From: Parasponia andersonii
Lineage: Eukaryota > Streptophyta > Magnoliopsida > Rosales > Cannabaceae
Assembly: GCA_002914805.1 (NCBI GenBank)
Contig: JXTB01000143.1
Span: 743,936 to 807,935, forward strand
Length of the DNA: 64,000 nt
Reading direction: 5' to 3'
Under the pieces are notes generated by a model. It worked only from the letters and a program-made list of their open reading frames with translations. It had not been told where the DNA came from and did not search any database. Shown piece after piece: positions 28,601 to 40,754 of the stretch. The first letter of the stretch is position 1, and the number at the start of each line of letters is the position of its first letter. Made by a program: the position numbers and the translations under genes.

Positions 28601-30326
28601 TTTTAGGATTGAGTCTTAATAACCCATTCACCTACTTCTTCTTCTTAAACATTTATAGCCTTTTATCTATTTTTTTTTCTTTTTATTTTTTACTATTATA
28701 AAGCGTACGTATAAACTGAGCAGATTATTAGTTTTAGAATTTCTTAGAAGGTCTATTATTTAGTTACTAAAGTAACCCTGTTAAATATCATTAACTAAGG
28801 GCTTTTGAATCTTTTCTATTATTTATAAAATCTAAACAATTTTTTTTTTTAATTTTTTTGGGTGCTGGTTGTCACACAAAGAGTCGATGCTGAGTAGGAT
28901 AAAACATAGCTTTGAATGTGGCCAAACTCGCGGTGAAGAATCTGAAGGATAGACGAGAAAGAGAGAAACTTGAATAAATGGATAGAACAATAGAATCAAA
29001 GAAATATAGTCGAGAGGGGAAACGAGACGAGAATAGCCCACATGAAAAAAGACAGGCTACCCACGTGAGAAAAAACAGGCTAAAAGGTTAAGTGCATTAG
29101 GGTACCCATAATAGACCATATCGTATTCATAACGTTTTGATATGTTTGAGAGGTCATTTTTTTAATGTAATAGTTTTATAAAATAAAATTGTAGCTTTAG
29201 ACTATTTTAGCAAAGAAAATAATATAAAAACGTTGCAATTATGTCAATTTTATATATATGGAATTTTCATGCTATGTGTAATTACAACCTTATAAATTTT
29301 GCATTATTATTAATTTTTAACATGTTCGTAACTTTTTTAAAACGTTACTTCATTTTGTTTAATTTTTTGCCAAAAGTGAAGAAAAGTTGTGAATTTTAAT
29401 CTACTCGACCTCCAGAAAGTCCAAAGGGAAAAACGTTACGAAGTTGTAATCTTTAAGTAATGTTTAACAATAAGAGAGAGAAGAAATAGAGTCAAAATTT
29501 GATTTAAAAATCACTAATCATAGATAGAGGAACTAAAAAAAGTTGACTTTATGATAGAAAGCTAAAGCATAATTAAAGAGGTGTAGGATGAAAAAAATAT
29601 CCCATCACTCAATTACTCATATAAGATAAATTTCCGTTTTTTTTTTCCTTTACTATATTTTACTGTGTCAAATTCGTAAATCTAAATATATAATTTACTT
29701 TTTGCATATGAATATGACTAATCAGAACCGTCCATTAGTGTGATCTTGCGTATCTAACTGGTGTAAACGTAGTAAAAATTTTAAGGCTTTTGGGCTTTTT
29801 TTTATTTTTTATCTTTTATTCTTGGTAAAAAAATGGAAGTCAACAGGGTCAATTTTTTGGATAAAAAACGTCAAGTAGAAAAAGACGAAAAAGCAAGAAA
29901 ATTGGGTTAAGCAGGTCTAAGGGTTGGAAAAAACAAGAGAAAAAGAACAAACAAACGGTGAAAAAACCAAAGAGAGCAAAAATACTAAAAAGAGCAAGGG
30001 TGGACGTTGTTTACTATTTTTCCCGAACAATAACAACATAAGACGTGTCCTTTGCCATTGGAAACGCGCAAAGGAAAGCCCTTCTCTTTCTTCCTTCCTT
30101 CCTTCCTTCCTTCTTCCTTCTTCTTCTTCTTCATGTTGTTTTCCTTTGTGCTTTTTCCTCCCTCACCGACCTTCTCGTTCTCCTTCTCCACCCAACTCGG
30201 CCATGAAATCTAAGCAAAACCCACCTTCTTAAACCACCCAAAAAGCTTCAAAAACTTATCTCAATACGAAATTTCGATTGTATTCGATACTGGGTATTCG
30301 TCGAATTTTGATATTTTTGCGTTTTG
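28601..30326. other. Spacer and aspartic protease upstream region
   Basis: No gene before 30327. The last ~300 bases are pyrimidine-rich, with a (TTCC)n/(TTC)n run at about 30088-30133, and are probably the leader of the protease gene. The reading frame at 29924-30232 and its Lys/Glu-rich antisense are products of this run. Confidence 0.55.
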
Positions 30327-33300
30327 ATGGATTCTAGAATGAGATTGGCTTTGCCGGGCTTGTTGTCGATTTTGGTCCTGTTTTTGAGTGTCTCTGGCAA
30401 CGTTGTGTTCCCTGTGCACAATAAGTTTAAGGGCAAAGAGCGTTCTCTGAGTGCATTGAGAGACCATGATGTCCGCCGTCATCGTAGATTTCTCTCGGCG
30501 GTGGATCTGGAATTGGGCGGCAATGGCCTCCCTTCTGAAACCGGGTTCGTTTTCTTCTTATTTTGTATAAATATATATTAAAAGTAGTTTCAATCTTAGT
30601 TTTGGTGATTTAACTTGAGCTGCAATTGGTTTCCTTAATGAGAATTTTTGTCTCCCTGATTATTTATTTATTTATTTTAGGATTAGTAATGATGTTAGAT
30701 TTTTGTTTTTATGTCAAAGGTACTCGGTTGACTTGGTTTTAAGATCCAATTTGCTTTCAGTATGTACAATTTCATGTATATTGTATAGGAGCAAATTTCC
30801 TTTTTTTATTTTGATTTTCTTTTGAGGTTGGAGGTTATAATGAGTCAGATATATATGTTTGAGTATTATTCAGTTATGATGTTATGTACTTGTTTGAGTC
30901 AAGGCATTAGATCTATTCACTGGTTCACGATTCTCTTTACTTTTTCTTTTCCCCATTCCTGGCCAAGAATTGTTGGCTTTTGGGATTCTTTTTTTTCCCT
31001 GGGATTAATTAATGAGCAATATATCATATTTCGTGGTTGGATCAACTGTAATTGTTGCAGCTCCCACTTTGTATAGGTACTCACTTATGATAGCATGAGG
31101 ACCCATCTGTTCGGTTTAAATAGTGTTTTTAAACTCATTGATCCAAAAGAAAGAAAAATATTCCCCTTTCCTCGTTTATCTTCTTGAATAGATAATGAAT
31201 GGTTGAAATGCATACAGAATTATGAATCTTAGTGTGTGTTCTTATAGGAGGGTAAAGTGGAAGGAAGGAGAGGTGTGGGGAATTAGTTGATGAATTTTGG
31301 ATAGGTTGGTTAGTTGGTAGGAGGGATTTTACGAAGAAGGGGATTAGATTATGGATTTCAAATCTTCAGTTTGAGCCCAATTTTGATTTTTTTACATTTT
31401 GATGGATAGATTCTTTCCTTCCTCACATCCCGAACACAACATGGGAAGACACCTCCCATTCCTCTCTACTTTCCTTTCTTATGTTATCTCGCTCTCTTTC
31501 TTTCTCTCCTTTCCTTATGTTTCACTGACTCTAATGTGTGTAAAATATTAAACTTGATGTTTACAATTTTAATTTTATTTCTTTTTATTTTTTATTTTTT
31601 TGNGGCTGCTGCTAACTTGGTTGGTTGGTTGGCTGGCTTAGGCTGTACTACGCTAGAATAGGGATTGGGTCTCCTTCAACCGATTATTATGTGCAAGTTG
31701 ATACAGGAAGTGACATTCTGTGGGTGAATTGCATTGGCTGCGAGAAGTGTCCCAAGAAAAGCAATCTTGGGGTATGTCTTTTTACCTTTATACTATTTCT
31801 CTTAGCCACTCTCTCTATTATCCATCTGAAAATATTACTGGTAATTCTTGATTTTAAGAGTTTGAAAACACAGCCTTATCATGTTTGCCAAATTAGATTG
31901 ATGCATTATCAAAAAGACGTTTATTATTTTGAATCTTATACAACAGATAGATCTCACATTATATGATCCAAAGGGCTCCACAACTTCAAAATTGGTTACT
32001 TGTGATCAAGATTTTTGCACTACCACATACGATGGTCAACTTCCTGGTTGCAGGCCGGAGTTGCTATGCCAATATAATGTTGTTTATGGAGATGGAAGCT
32101 CAACTGCTGGCTACTTTGTGAAGGATACTTTGCACTTTAATAAAGTGACTGGAAACCATCAAACAGCAACAACAAACGGGAGTGTAATATTTGGGTGAGT
32201 TTCCTTTCCATTGTTGCACTTTATTGTGCCTGCCCTGAACATGTTGGTGCATTTATGTGGGTCTTTGTGTGTGAATGTGTGACATAATGACCTCTTCTGG
32301 AGTAGGTGTGGAGCTAAACAATCTGGGGAGCTAGGTTCATCTTCTGAAGCACTTGATGGAATACTTGGTTTTGGACAGGCAAATTCATCCATGCTTTCAC
32401 AGCTTGCTTCATCTGGAAAGGTTAAAAAAGAATTTGCACACTGCTTGGATACCATAAACGGTGGTGGAATATTTGCAATCGGGGAAGTGGTGCAGCCACA
32501 AGTAAATACAACTCCAATGGTACCAAATCAGTAAGTATTACTATCTTTTTAAACTTTTTGCTGCATTGCTTGTTTTCTTTTAAGAGTCCTTGTATCCACA
32601 TTTGAACTTTTGAAGTGTAAGGAGAGTTTTACGATTCTTATGCTTGTCTAAGAAGTTTTTGCTTAATCAAGTTCGGTATTTGCTTACGAATGTTGTCATA
32701 ATTAGGCTTCTATTAACTATCTTAGGGCACATTACAATGTTGTTATGAAGGCAATTGAGGTAGATGGTGATGTTCTCAACATTCCCTCAGATATATTTGA
32801 TTCCGGAGATGGAAAAGGAACAATAATTGATAGTGGTACAACACTGGCTTATCTTCCAGATCCAGTTTATGAGCCATTGATGAAAAAGGTACACACTGAT
32901 GTATTTGAATTCCTAGTTAGAAGTTTTCTTTATGCATACTTACACATTATTCTTTTCTTTCCTAAATATTAGGTCATGTCTGGGCAGCCTGGATTGAAAT
33001 TACATGCTGTTGAAGACCAGTTCTCCTGTTTCCAGTTTAATGGAAAGTAAGGCTTTAACGGCACTATTTCTTGCAATATCCGTGTTTCTGAAATTATACT
33101 CGTAGTTTTCTTATTCGCCTTTATCACTTTAGCATTTTGCTGCCTGTTATGAAGTGAGGGCCTGTATTACTTAAAAAAGGTTTTATCAGTGTCTGTGACG
33201 TATATTCTGGTTCAAGCTACAAGGCATATAGAAACCACCTTATTTGATCTTTTGCTCTGCTTTTGCAGTGTTGATGATGGATTTCCAATTGTAATCTTCC

Positions 33301-34383
33301 ATTTTGACAAGTCTCTTACTTTGACGGTTTATCCTCGTGAATATCTGTTCCAGATTCGTGTAAGTAAATTTAAGTTCAGAAGTCTATAAAATCTGAATAT
33401 GCGTTGTCTTGAGTAGTTCCTTGGTTTTGATAGAACACATCATATTAAGTAAATCTTTTTTGTTCATTTTCTGATGTATATTCCTCTATCTATCTATCTA
33501 ATCAAAAGTTCCTTGGTTTTGATAGACAATGTCTATTCAAAAGTTGTTTCTGAAATGGCTACGTTATTTTTTACTTTCCTAATGACACCACTTTCATATA
33601 TGTTATCGTCTTCCTCATTGGTTCTTGGCTAATAAAACATTTTGCGTGGCGTATCTATAGGAGGATGTTTGGTGCATTGGTTGGCAGAACAGTGGGTTGC
33701 AATCTAAGGATGGAAAGGAAATGACTCTTTTAGGAGGTAAAGTCCAGAGTTACATGTTTTGGGGGGAAAAAAAAAAGAAACAACAGAGGCACACACATAT
33801 AAGAATAGATCAACATCGTGTATCATATTGGAAAGGAAATGTGATATGTTGAGCTCAATAAATAGATAATCTGGTTAGTGAGGATTATTTATCACAACAC
33901 TTGGAGGTACCAAATGCCGGTGTGTGTCTTTATAAATGGTTCAAGCGATTTAACTTTCTGATTGTTTTCAACTGCAGATATGGTGCTTTCGAATAAGCTG
34001 GTTTTATATGATCTTGAGAATCAGGCTATTGGGTGGACAGAATATAATTGTGAGTATCTTTTAAGTGTTCTATGAGTTCATCTCTTGTTTCAGTTTGTCC
34101 ACGAATTGTCTTCTACTGTGGCACTCCATTTGGCCCTAGAACTCCTAATATCGATGTCTAAGGATGTAAAACTCATAGTTATGACTTATGAGGCATTCTG
34201 AATTTCCCCTCTTTTTAATCTTTCCTTTCAGGCTCTACAAGCATTAAAGTGAAGGATGAAAGTACAGGACAAGTTTATTCTGTCGGTGCCCACAATCTTT
34301 CATCAGCTTCCGGTCTGATAAGTGGAACTATATTGACGTTCTTTTTATTACTGATTGCCATGCTGCATAATTTTATATGTTAG
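30327..34383 (+). CDS. Pepsin-like aspartic protease with GPI-anchor signal, 10 exons
   Basis: A family A1 endopeptidase of the secretory pathway, predicted to sit on the outer cell surface. Exons: 30327-30544, 31642-31771, 31947-32194, 32306-32530, 32726-32888, 32973-33046, 33269-33359, 33661-33736, 33978-34049, 34232-34383; GT-AG, phases agree, 482 aa. A hydrophobic signal peptide (about 6-24) and a basic propeptide with RRHRRFLS precede the catalytic core. First catalytic motif VDTGSDILWVNC (Asp at about 93), flap-region YGDGSSTAGYFV, second motif IIDSGTTLAYLP (Asp at about 309), then TLLGDMVLSNKLV and AIGWTEYNCS. The C-terminus, SSASGLISG followed by a ~15-residue hydrophobic tail, is a GPI-attachment signal, as in Arabidopsis A36/A39, its likeliest relatives. 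An N at 31603 lies in intron 1. Confidence 0.95.
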
Positions 34384-35017
34384 TACATTTGAACAAGTGG
34401 CAAGAGACATCCACAATTTTGTTGTACCATAATTTATTCAATAGAAATGTGTGCGTGATATAATTCTTGAAGGTATCATTCTTTTCATGGTCCTTGATGG
34501 TAGATTGTTTTCCTTTCTTGCTTTTCAGTTTTTGGTACTACTTATTTGTTGTGGCTTTTCGGGATGCATATTATCTTTTTAAATCATATAGAGCATTTTT
34601 CTCTGTGAATGTAAACTTAAGATTCTCTCACTTCTAACTATGAGTACCGTAGTGGTATACTCCATTATTAACTTCATTTTGATTTTACTTTCGTTTACAT
34701 TATCTCTTCCTTCTTTTTGGGGTTGTTTAACTGGTTAGAAACAGAGCAACAGCTAGTTTTGTTGTGCTGCAAATTGAAGATAAACATCATGAACATATGT
34801 ACTGAAAAGAAAAGGAAATACTACTTTGGATGAAAATGGTAATACTAATAATATACTGTGAAAATAAAATATAAAGCGGTTTGTTTTTTTTTCTCATCTC
34901 CTAAGCATGTCAAAACAAACATAAAGATATGGTTGGTATCAGTGTAGAACATGGATAATTACACTCGTGAATACAATTACAAGTGATTGGGATTGTTGGC
35001 GAGGCAGGCAGCAGGCT
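34384..35017. other. Convergent 3' flanks of protease and DUF2358 genes
   Basis: 3' UTRs of the plus-strand protease and minus-strand DUF2358 gene. An AATAGA word at about 34440 could serve as poly-A signal for the protease. Nothing else seen. Confidence 0.5.
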
Positions 35018-37045
35018 TTACAAGGTTGCCTTCAAAAACTGTACAACGAAATAGAGTACTGCCAGAAGTAGTGCAATTTGGTATGCATCTCTTTGGAAAC
35101 TGTCGTCCCTCTGAAAGAACTGAAAGAATAGCGCATGGTTTTCACTTGTCATTGCCAATAGAGATAGAAACAATGAGATTTACATGAACAAGGAATTCGG
35201 GTTTGGAATGACCAAAAATAAGTAGAGGAACTCACCTTTGTTGGATCACCAGTTGGGTAGATTTCCAAGTCTTCTTTTTCTTTTGGGAAACTGCTCGACA
35301 AGTTTTTTACAAGATCAGCCAAATCTTTTGCACCCTCAGTCGCTGCAAAAGTTCGACGGGAGATCCAGAAATACTTCTGAGCGATGAATGATGAAGATGA
35401 TAAATCCCAGAACTCTTCATGCTCAATCACTTGGCCACTAATCTGGTTTAAGGTAAACTGCGAAGTGATTCTTATCACCAAATATCCTCCAATACCAGCA
35501 ATGAAAGACTTAGGCTTCCCTCTAATTGTCCACTTGATACTTAGCACACTGGTTGATAACATAACCATTTCTTGCACACTCTACAAAAACAAGAACAATG
35601 GCAACAAACTTTAATGGAATTCATTTTAACTAAATAAAAAACAATATAAGTAGCACCAATCCAAGTATTTTGTTTTTACCTACACATAAATATCATTTTG
35701 GCCAATGAAAATTTATTGTGTATATTTTTTTACTGTAAAAAGTAGGAAAGAGAAATATCATTAATGATGCACGTGTATATATATATATATATAGGTTGCC
35801 AATCTAATAGGTATTTTTTTTTACTTATGGGTAGGTATTTTTTTTAGTCATTGGATCACCATCTAACAGTGATCTAATGGTTATAATAAAGTGTATGAAA
35901 AGACGTACATTATTAATGTTCTTTTTTCTCTTACTTTTTACAATAAAAAAATATGCATGCTAAATTTTCATTGGCCAAATTGATGCTAAATTTTCATTGG
36001 TCAAATTGATACCTATGCATGAAAAAAAAAACCCTACTGTGCTTATATATATATATATATAAACTAATAAATCTTTGATGCCTCACCACGGAGGGTTTGT
36101 CTAGTGCACTGGTTATCCATAGAGGTCTCTTGTATTTTTCGCGGCCTGTAAAACTTCTAACTGGATCCTGCAATTTCATTCATAGCATACTATGAAACAA
36201 GTCAGAAACTATATGGAAAAAGCATAAGAAAAAGTAGAAACTACATAGTAATTTACGCGAAATCAATACTAGGTTTGGTTAAGCATATGAATTAAGGTAA
36301 CTATGTACACACCTTGTATTGAACCGAAACAGCATAGGTTCCAAGGGCACGGTTGCCTTCCCTAAGCTCAAGGATATCACGAACAAGTTGTCTGGCTGTT
36401 GATTCAACCAAAGGGCTACTGATACACTCGAACTCATTGCAGAGTTCACCAAAGTCCATGCCATCAACTATCTTATCAGCCTCCGATTTTTCAATGGCTG
36501 GTTCAGTGGACAACTCAGTCCTACTAGAATCATTTCTAACTGCAACGAATAATATTCGAAGCAATTTGATAAGCTGAGACATCAAACTTGTTCCACTCTT
36601 TTGGTACAGGGTTTTGAGAAATATGCATAACAAAGATGAAACAAGTCCAAAATGGTTCTGGTTTCATAAGGGGTATATCATACACATGATATTAGTCCAT
36701 TACTAGTTACTACAATGGCCATCCAAGTACAAGGGTCACGTTATGGTCTCAAAATAGTCTGTTATATTCAGAGTTGAAATAGTATAAGATTTTCCTCAGC
36801 ATATTAATATTGAGCTTGCTCTTTGTCTTACATTTAATTCCATTATTACATAATTTTCCCAGCTACCAAACAAGAGAGTAATGAGGAGAATGTATCAAAC
36901 CTCGGAGTAAAAAACCTTGGCTGTGATGGGAGGGGGCAGTGGTAGGCTTGGAGGTGAAACTAAATTTATTCCTTCGAAGGGCGGCGGCGGCGGCGGAAGC
37001 TGTGGCCGTGGCGACGAGAGCAGAGGACGAAGCAGAGGCACTCAT
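35018..37045 (-). CDS. DUF2358 plastid protein with C-terminal membrane helix, 5 exons
   Basis: Function unknown; a conserved family of land plants and cyanobacteria with an NTF2-like fold expected. Exons (minus): 36916-37045, 36313-36539, 36087-36167, 35236-35580, 35018-35119; GT-AG, phases agree, about 294 aa. Residues 1-45 are an Ala/Ser-rich plastid transit peptide with LRRNKFSFTSKP. The core runs from KIVDGMDFGELCNEFECISSP through PLWITSALDKPSV to GKPKSFIAGIGGYLVIRITS and YFWISRRTF. The last exon, RDDSFQRDAYQIALLLAVLY onward, forms one membrane helix near the stop. The last intron has two in-frame acceptors nine bases apart (exon start 35119 or 35110), giving FFQRDD or RDD. Intron 3 carries MITE copies. 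Family match is from memory of Arabidopsis At2g46220-like proteins. Confidence 0.88.
35652..35775 (-). mobile_element. (TA)n-associated MITE, partial reverse copy, in DUF2358 intron 3
   Basis: Begins GCACCAATCCAAGTATTT, the complement of the family's right end, runs through TTTGGCCAATGAAAATTTAT and ATCATTAATGATGCACG, then stops at a (TA)n tract. About half the element is missing. It lies head to head with the copy at 35794. Confidence 0.7.
35794..36043 (+). mobile_element. (TA)n-associated MITE, copy 4, in DUF2358 intron 3
   Basis: Starts GGTTGCCAATCTAATAGG right after a TA tract (about 35777-35793) and ends near a second TA tract (36043-36060). It carries the shared TTGGATCACCATCTAAC, TTAATGTTCTTTTTTCTC and CATTGGCCAAATTGAT blocks, with a short duplication of ATGCTAAATTTTCATTGG near the right end. 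Confidence 0.75.
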
Positions 37046-37705
37046 CTCTCCCCATACTGTTGGCCAGAACCATTGGTGGCTACATAGAATAGAATTGGAG
37101 CCTCTCCTTTCTCGTTTCGTAAATGTGGATTTTTCCCTCTAGTTTTCGGATAAGGTGGGGTTACTACCTCTTACGTGTATTTTCATGTTATGTCCACTTG
37201 GTTCCATTAATTAGCTTCTATTTATATCTACCCCCGTATCATTTTATCAGAACCATACAAAAAAAGCACAGACAAAGTTCAGTGAAATCTCACTTCTGGT
37301 ACCTAGATTTCCACGCCCATTGCTATAGAAAGTGATATTGTTGAATCAGTAATACAGTGAGTACGTGGTAAAACAATGTCTGTATTAGCCTTTTTTTGGG
37401 AAGAAAAATGTTTACACGCTTAAGAGTTGTATGCTTTAAGCAGTACAGAATACTGATATTACATGTGACTGGACATTGCTTTGACCAAATTTTTTTCTAC
37501 TTTGTTTTTTCCTATCTTGGTTTACCGCATTGAATCCCACATTGACCATTATGATTTATTTCTTTTGTCTCTTCTGCCATTTTTTCTCCACTTGTTTGCC
37601 CACTTGCGCTACTCTCTGTAGAGGTGGTTTGAACTGCTTGTTCAGTTGTTCCAACAACTCTCTTACAAACATGGTCACTCTTTCAGACTAGCACTTGTGT
37701 CAAAC
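37046..37705. other. Divergent promoter space between DUF2358 and SCPL copy 1
   Basis: 660 bases between the DUF2358 start (minus) and the SCPL copy 1 start (plus), so it must hold both upstream regions. No gene or clear core promoter recognised. Confidence 0.5.
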
Positions 37706-40700
37706 ATGACCATGGCCATGGATAGATTCTTCTTTAGAATTTTATCACTGCACATGGTTCTTGGTTTTGCAATACTGACTAGAGCTGCACCTAAAGGTGC
37801 TCTCATTACATTCCTTCCTGGCTTCAATGGTTACATTCCCATCAAAACACTACTCAGGGTGAGCCTCAATGTTCTTTGCAGTTTTAGAAAATCTTTGACT
37901 AGTTACATATATTTTAAGTTCAATGTTTGAGGTATTGTAGGTACGTGACTCTGGAAGCTAAGCCTCCTCAGAATCTTTACTACTACTACGTTGAATCGGA
38001 GAGGAATCCATCCGAAGATCCTGTAGTTTTATGGCTCAATGGGGGACCTGGATGCTCCAGAATGGATGGATTTATCTATGAACACGGTACATTTCTTTCA
38101 AAGTCGATACACAAAGTAGAATTCTGGTTAGTTCAAACACACTGAGAACTGCAACTATGCATGATGACCTTTGGCTCCACACCCTTTAACATGCAAGCCA
38201 TGTACATCATAATCTTGGAAAGTTTCTATTCAGAAAAAAACTATATATGAAATTCTTTGAGTTCCTTTTTCTCTTCTGGGCCATTCAATTTTGAAGCAGG
38301 AAAGACACAAGGTAGCCTGCCCACATTGCATCTCAATCAGTATAGCTGGTCCAAGGTTCAGAAATCTCATTTTCTTCTGTCTTAGAGTTCATAAAGACTT
38401 TGAGAAGTGCTCAGCTTGCATTTACAGTTTCTTTTTGCTTAAATTTTCAGGTTTCAAGCATCATCTATTTGGATTCTCCTGTTGGTGTAGGCTTGTCTTA
38501 CTCTAAAGGCAACGTGTGTATGTAACAAGCGACCTGGAAGTTGCTTCTTATACACAAGTTTCTCCTCGAGGTGAAAATAATATGAACTCAAAAGAAGTTG
38601 AAGTCAAAGTTCAGTTTGAAATTTATTGTTTCCTTAAAGAAGATTGGTTTTAGGGAGAAAATTTGCTTAGCCAACTGAAATTATTCGTTGTATTTTGAAT
38701 TTTTTTTTTTAAGTGGTTCAAGGCATTCCCAGAGTTCATTTCAAATCCATTTTATATAGCTGGGGAATCTTATGCCGGAGTTTTTATACCTACTCTTGCT
38801 TCTGAGATAGTGACAGGTATACCAGCCATAGAAAGTTTAATGAAGCACCAGAATGTAATGGAATTTGTGTGTCTAACTTGGCTGCTCCTGCAGGAAGTTG
38901 TAATGGTGCAAATCCTATAATAAATCTCAAGGCAAGAAACTACAGCGCATTCTCATTCAAAGAATTCTGAGCTTTGTTCATCATATGTAAATAATTTCAA
39001 CTGAAAAAACGAATGTTTAATATTCATTTCATGCAGGGTTACATGGTTGGAAATGGGATCACTGATGAGAAATTTGATGAAAATGCTCTTATACCATTTG
39101 TGCATGGCAGGGGACTAATATCAGATGAAATATTTGAGGCGGTTCATACAATATATTTGACTCTTGACACCGTTTCACAATACCTCGAATCCAAATGGAT
39201 TTCTGCAAATTAACTCAAATCCTAACATATGATTTTTGAATTCATCACAAAAGTACTTCAACGATATTGCATCGAAAACTATTGCAGGAAGTTGATGCTG
39301 CTTGTGGAGGAAACTACCATTACCACTCGAGTAAAAGCTGCGAGACAATTCTTAACAAAGTTTCCAATGCAAGCGCCCCTAACTTATTTCCTTAAAACAA
39401 CTTTTCGGATAACTTACTCAACTATGTGCTTATTTGTTTACCTTTGGTATGTCTTTATAATGCAGGTTCTTAATGGTCTCAATGTGTATGACATCCTTGA
39501 GCCCTGCTTCCATTATCCAGGCAAGGAAGAGGATTCAAATGGAAACAAGAGCCTACCAAGAAGTTTCAAGCAATTAGGGAAAACAGATAGGCCTCTTCCT
39601 GTGAGAAAAAGAATGTTTGGCCGTGCTTGGCCTTTTCGAGCACCAGTAAGAGATGGACCTGTTCCATTATGGCCCGAGTTGATTAGCAATTTCCACGTTG
39701 CGTGCACTGTAAGCCTAGGCCTAAAACTTTGTTTTTTTTTTTGGAGGATTTGATTTGCATTCCTTGAGGCTTCTTTTCTAGAATTGAACTCCATTTCAAT
39801 GGAATGGACCATTTATGTAAACATTAACTGAAATAGGAGTATACTAAATTCTCATTTATGTGATTTAAATCTACACAATCAGAATGATAGAGTTGCATCA
39901 GCATGGCTAAATGATGAAAACGTCAGGAAAGCAATCCACGCAGCAGCGGTACGCTATCTACAGCTTCTTCAAACTAAGACTTGAAGTTAAAAAACTAATC
40001 CATTCATCTAAATTTGTTCTCATCTGAACTCAGGAAAGTGAGATAGGTCAGTGGGAGTTATGTTGTGATAGATTATCTTATAATCATGATGCCGGAAGTA
40101 TGATCCCTTATCACAAAAATTTAACCACTCATGGTTTTCGAGTTCTTATATTCAGGTTAATCTTTTGATTATCTGCATGCTTTTGGTAATTTGCTAAGCA
40201 CATATGATGATATGAAGTTAATCCTGTTTACTTAAATTGCAGTGGAGACCATGATATGTGTGTACCATACACAGGGAGCCAAGCATGGACAAGAGCACTT
40301 GGATATAAGATTGTAGATGAATGGAGGCCTTGGAGATCATCATCTAACCAAGTTGCTGGGTATTTATACTCTTTAAAACTTAACCAAGGACCTTTATAGC
40401 TAACTAATTAATCAAGCTTTCTATCTTGAGTTTTAAGTTTTGTTGTTAATTTTATATTGTCGTTTTTCAGTTATATACAGGGATACGACAACAACCTCAC
40501 CTTTCTGACCATCAAGGTAATTAGTCATGTAGGACATATGACTTGATCATCATATACTATGGTTTCGTTTTGATTTGCTTAATTAATTATCATGTACTAT
40601 CTGAATTATTTAAATACTAAGATGGGTTCTGGATTTAGTTTAATTTTGGATCGAATATTGGGTGTTGTAGGGAGCTGGGCATACTGTTCCTGAATACAAA

Positions 40701-40754
40701 CCAAGGGAGGCATTGGAATTCTATAGTCGTTGGTTAGAAGGAAGACCAATATGA
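37706..40754 (+). pseudogene. SCPL20: SCPL20-like serine carboxypeptidase, decayed tandem copy
   Basis: Left member of a tandem pair with 49610-54138; all 14 exon equivalents are present: 37706-37858, 37941-38086, 38279-38355, 38451-38570, 38714-38816, 38894-38931, 39037-39138, 39288-39359, 39466-39708, 39883-39948, 40034-40155, 40243-40359, 40471-40516, 40671-40754. Catalytic Ser (GESYAG), Asp (SGDHD) and His (GAGHTVPEY) are kept. Against the intact paralogue: exon 1 has one extra C near 37839-37841 shifting the frame before IPSKHYSG; exon 3 lacks an AG acceptor (CTTCTGGGCC at 38273-38282); exon 4 is out of frame after LSYSKGN with a stop near 38521-38523; introns 6 and 7 start with GC. Exons 5-14 stay in frame, so decay looks recent. 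A shorter expressed form is possible but would lack the oxyanion-region exon 2 context. Most likely a pseudogene. Confidence 0.8.

Noticed and set aside
29924-30232. A 102-aa Lys-then-Ser-rich frame before the protease
   Set aside because: Composition comes from the pyrimidine-rich leader; there is no family match and it overlaps the likely 5' UTR.
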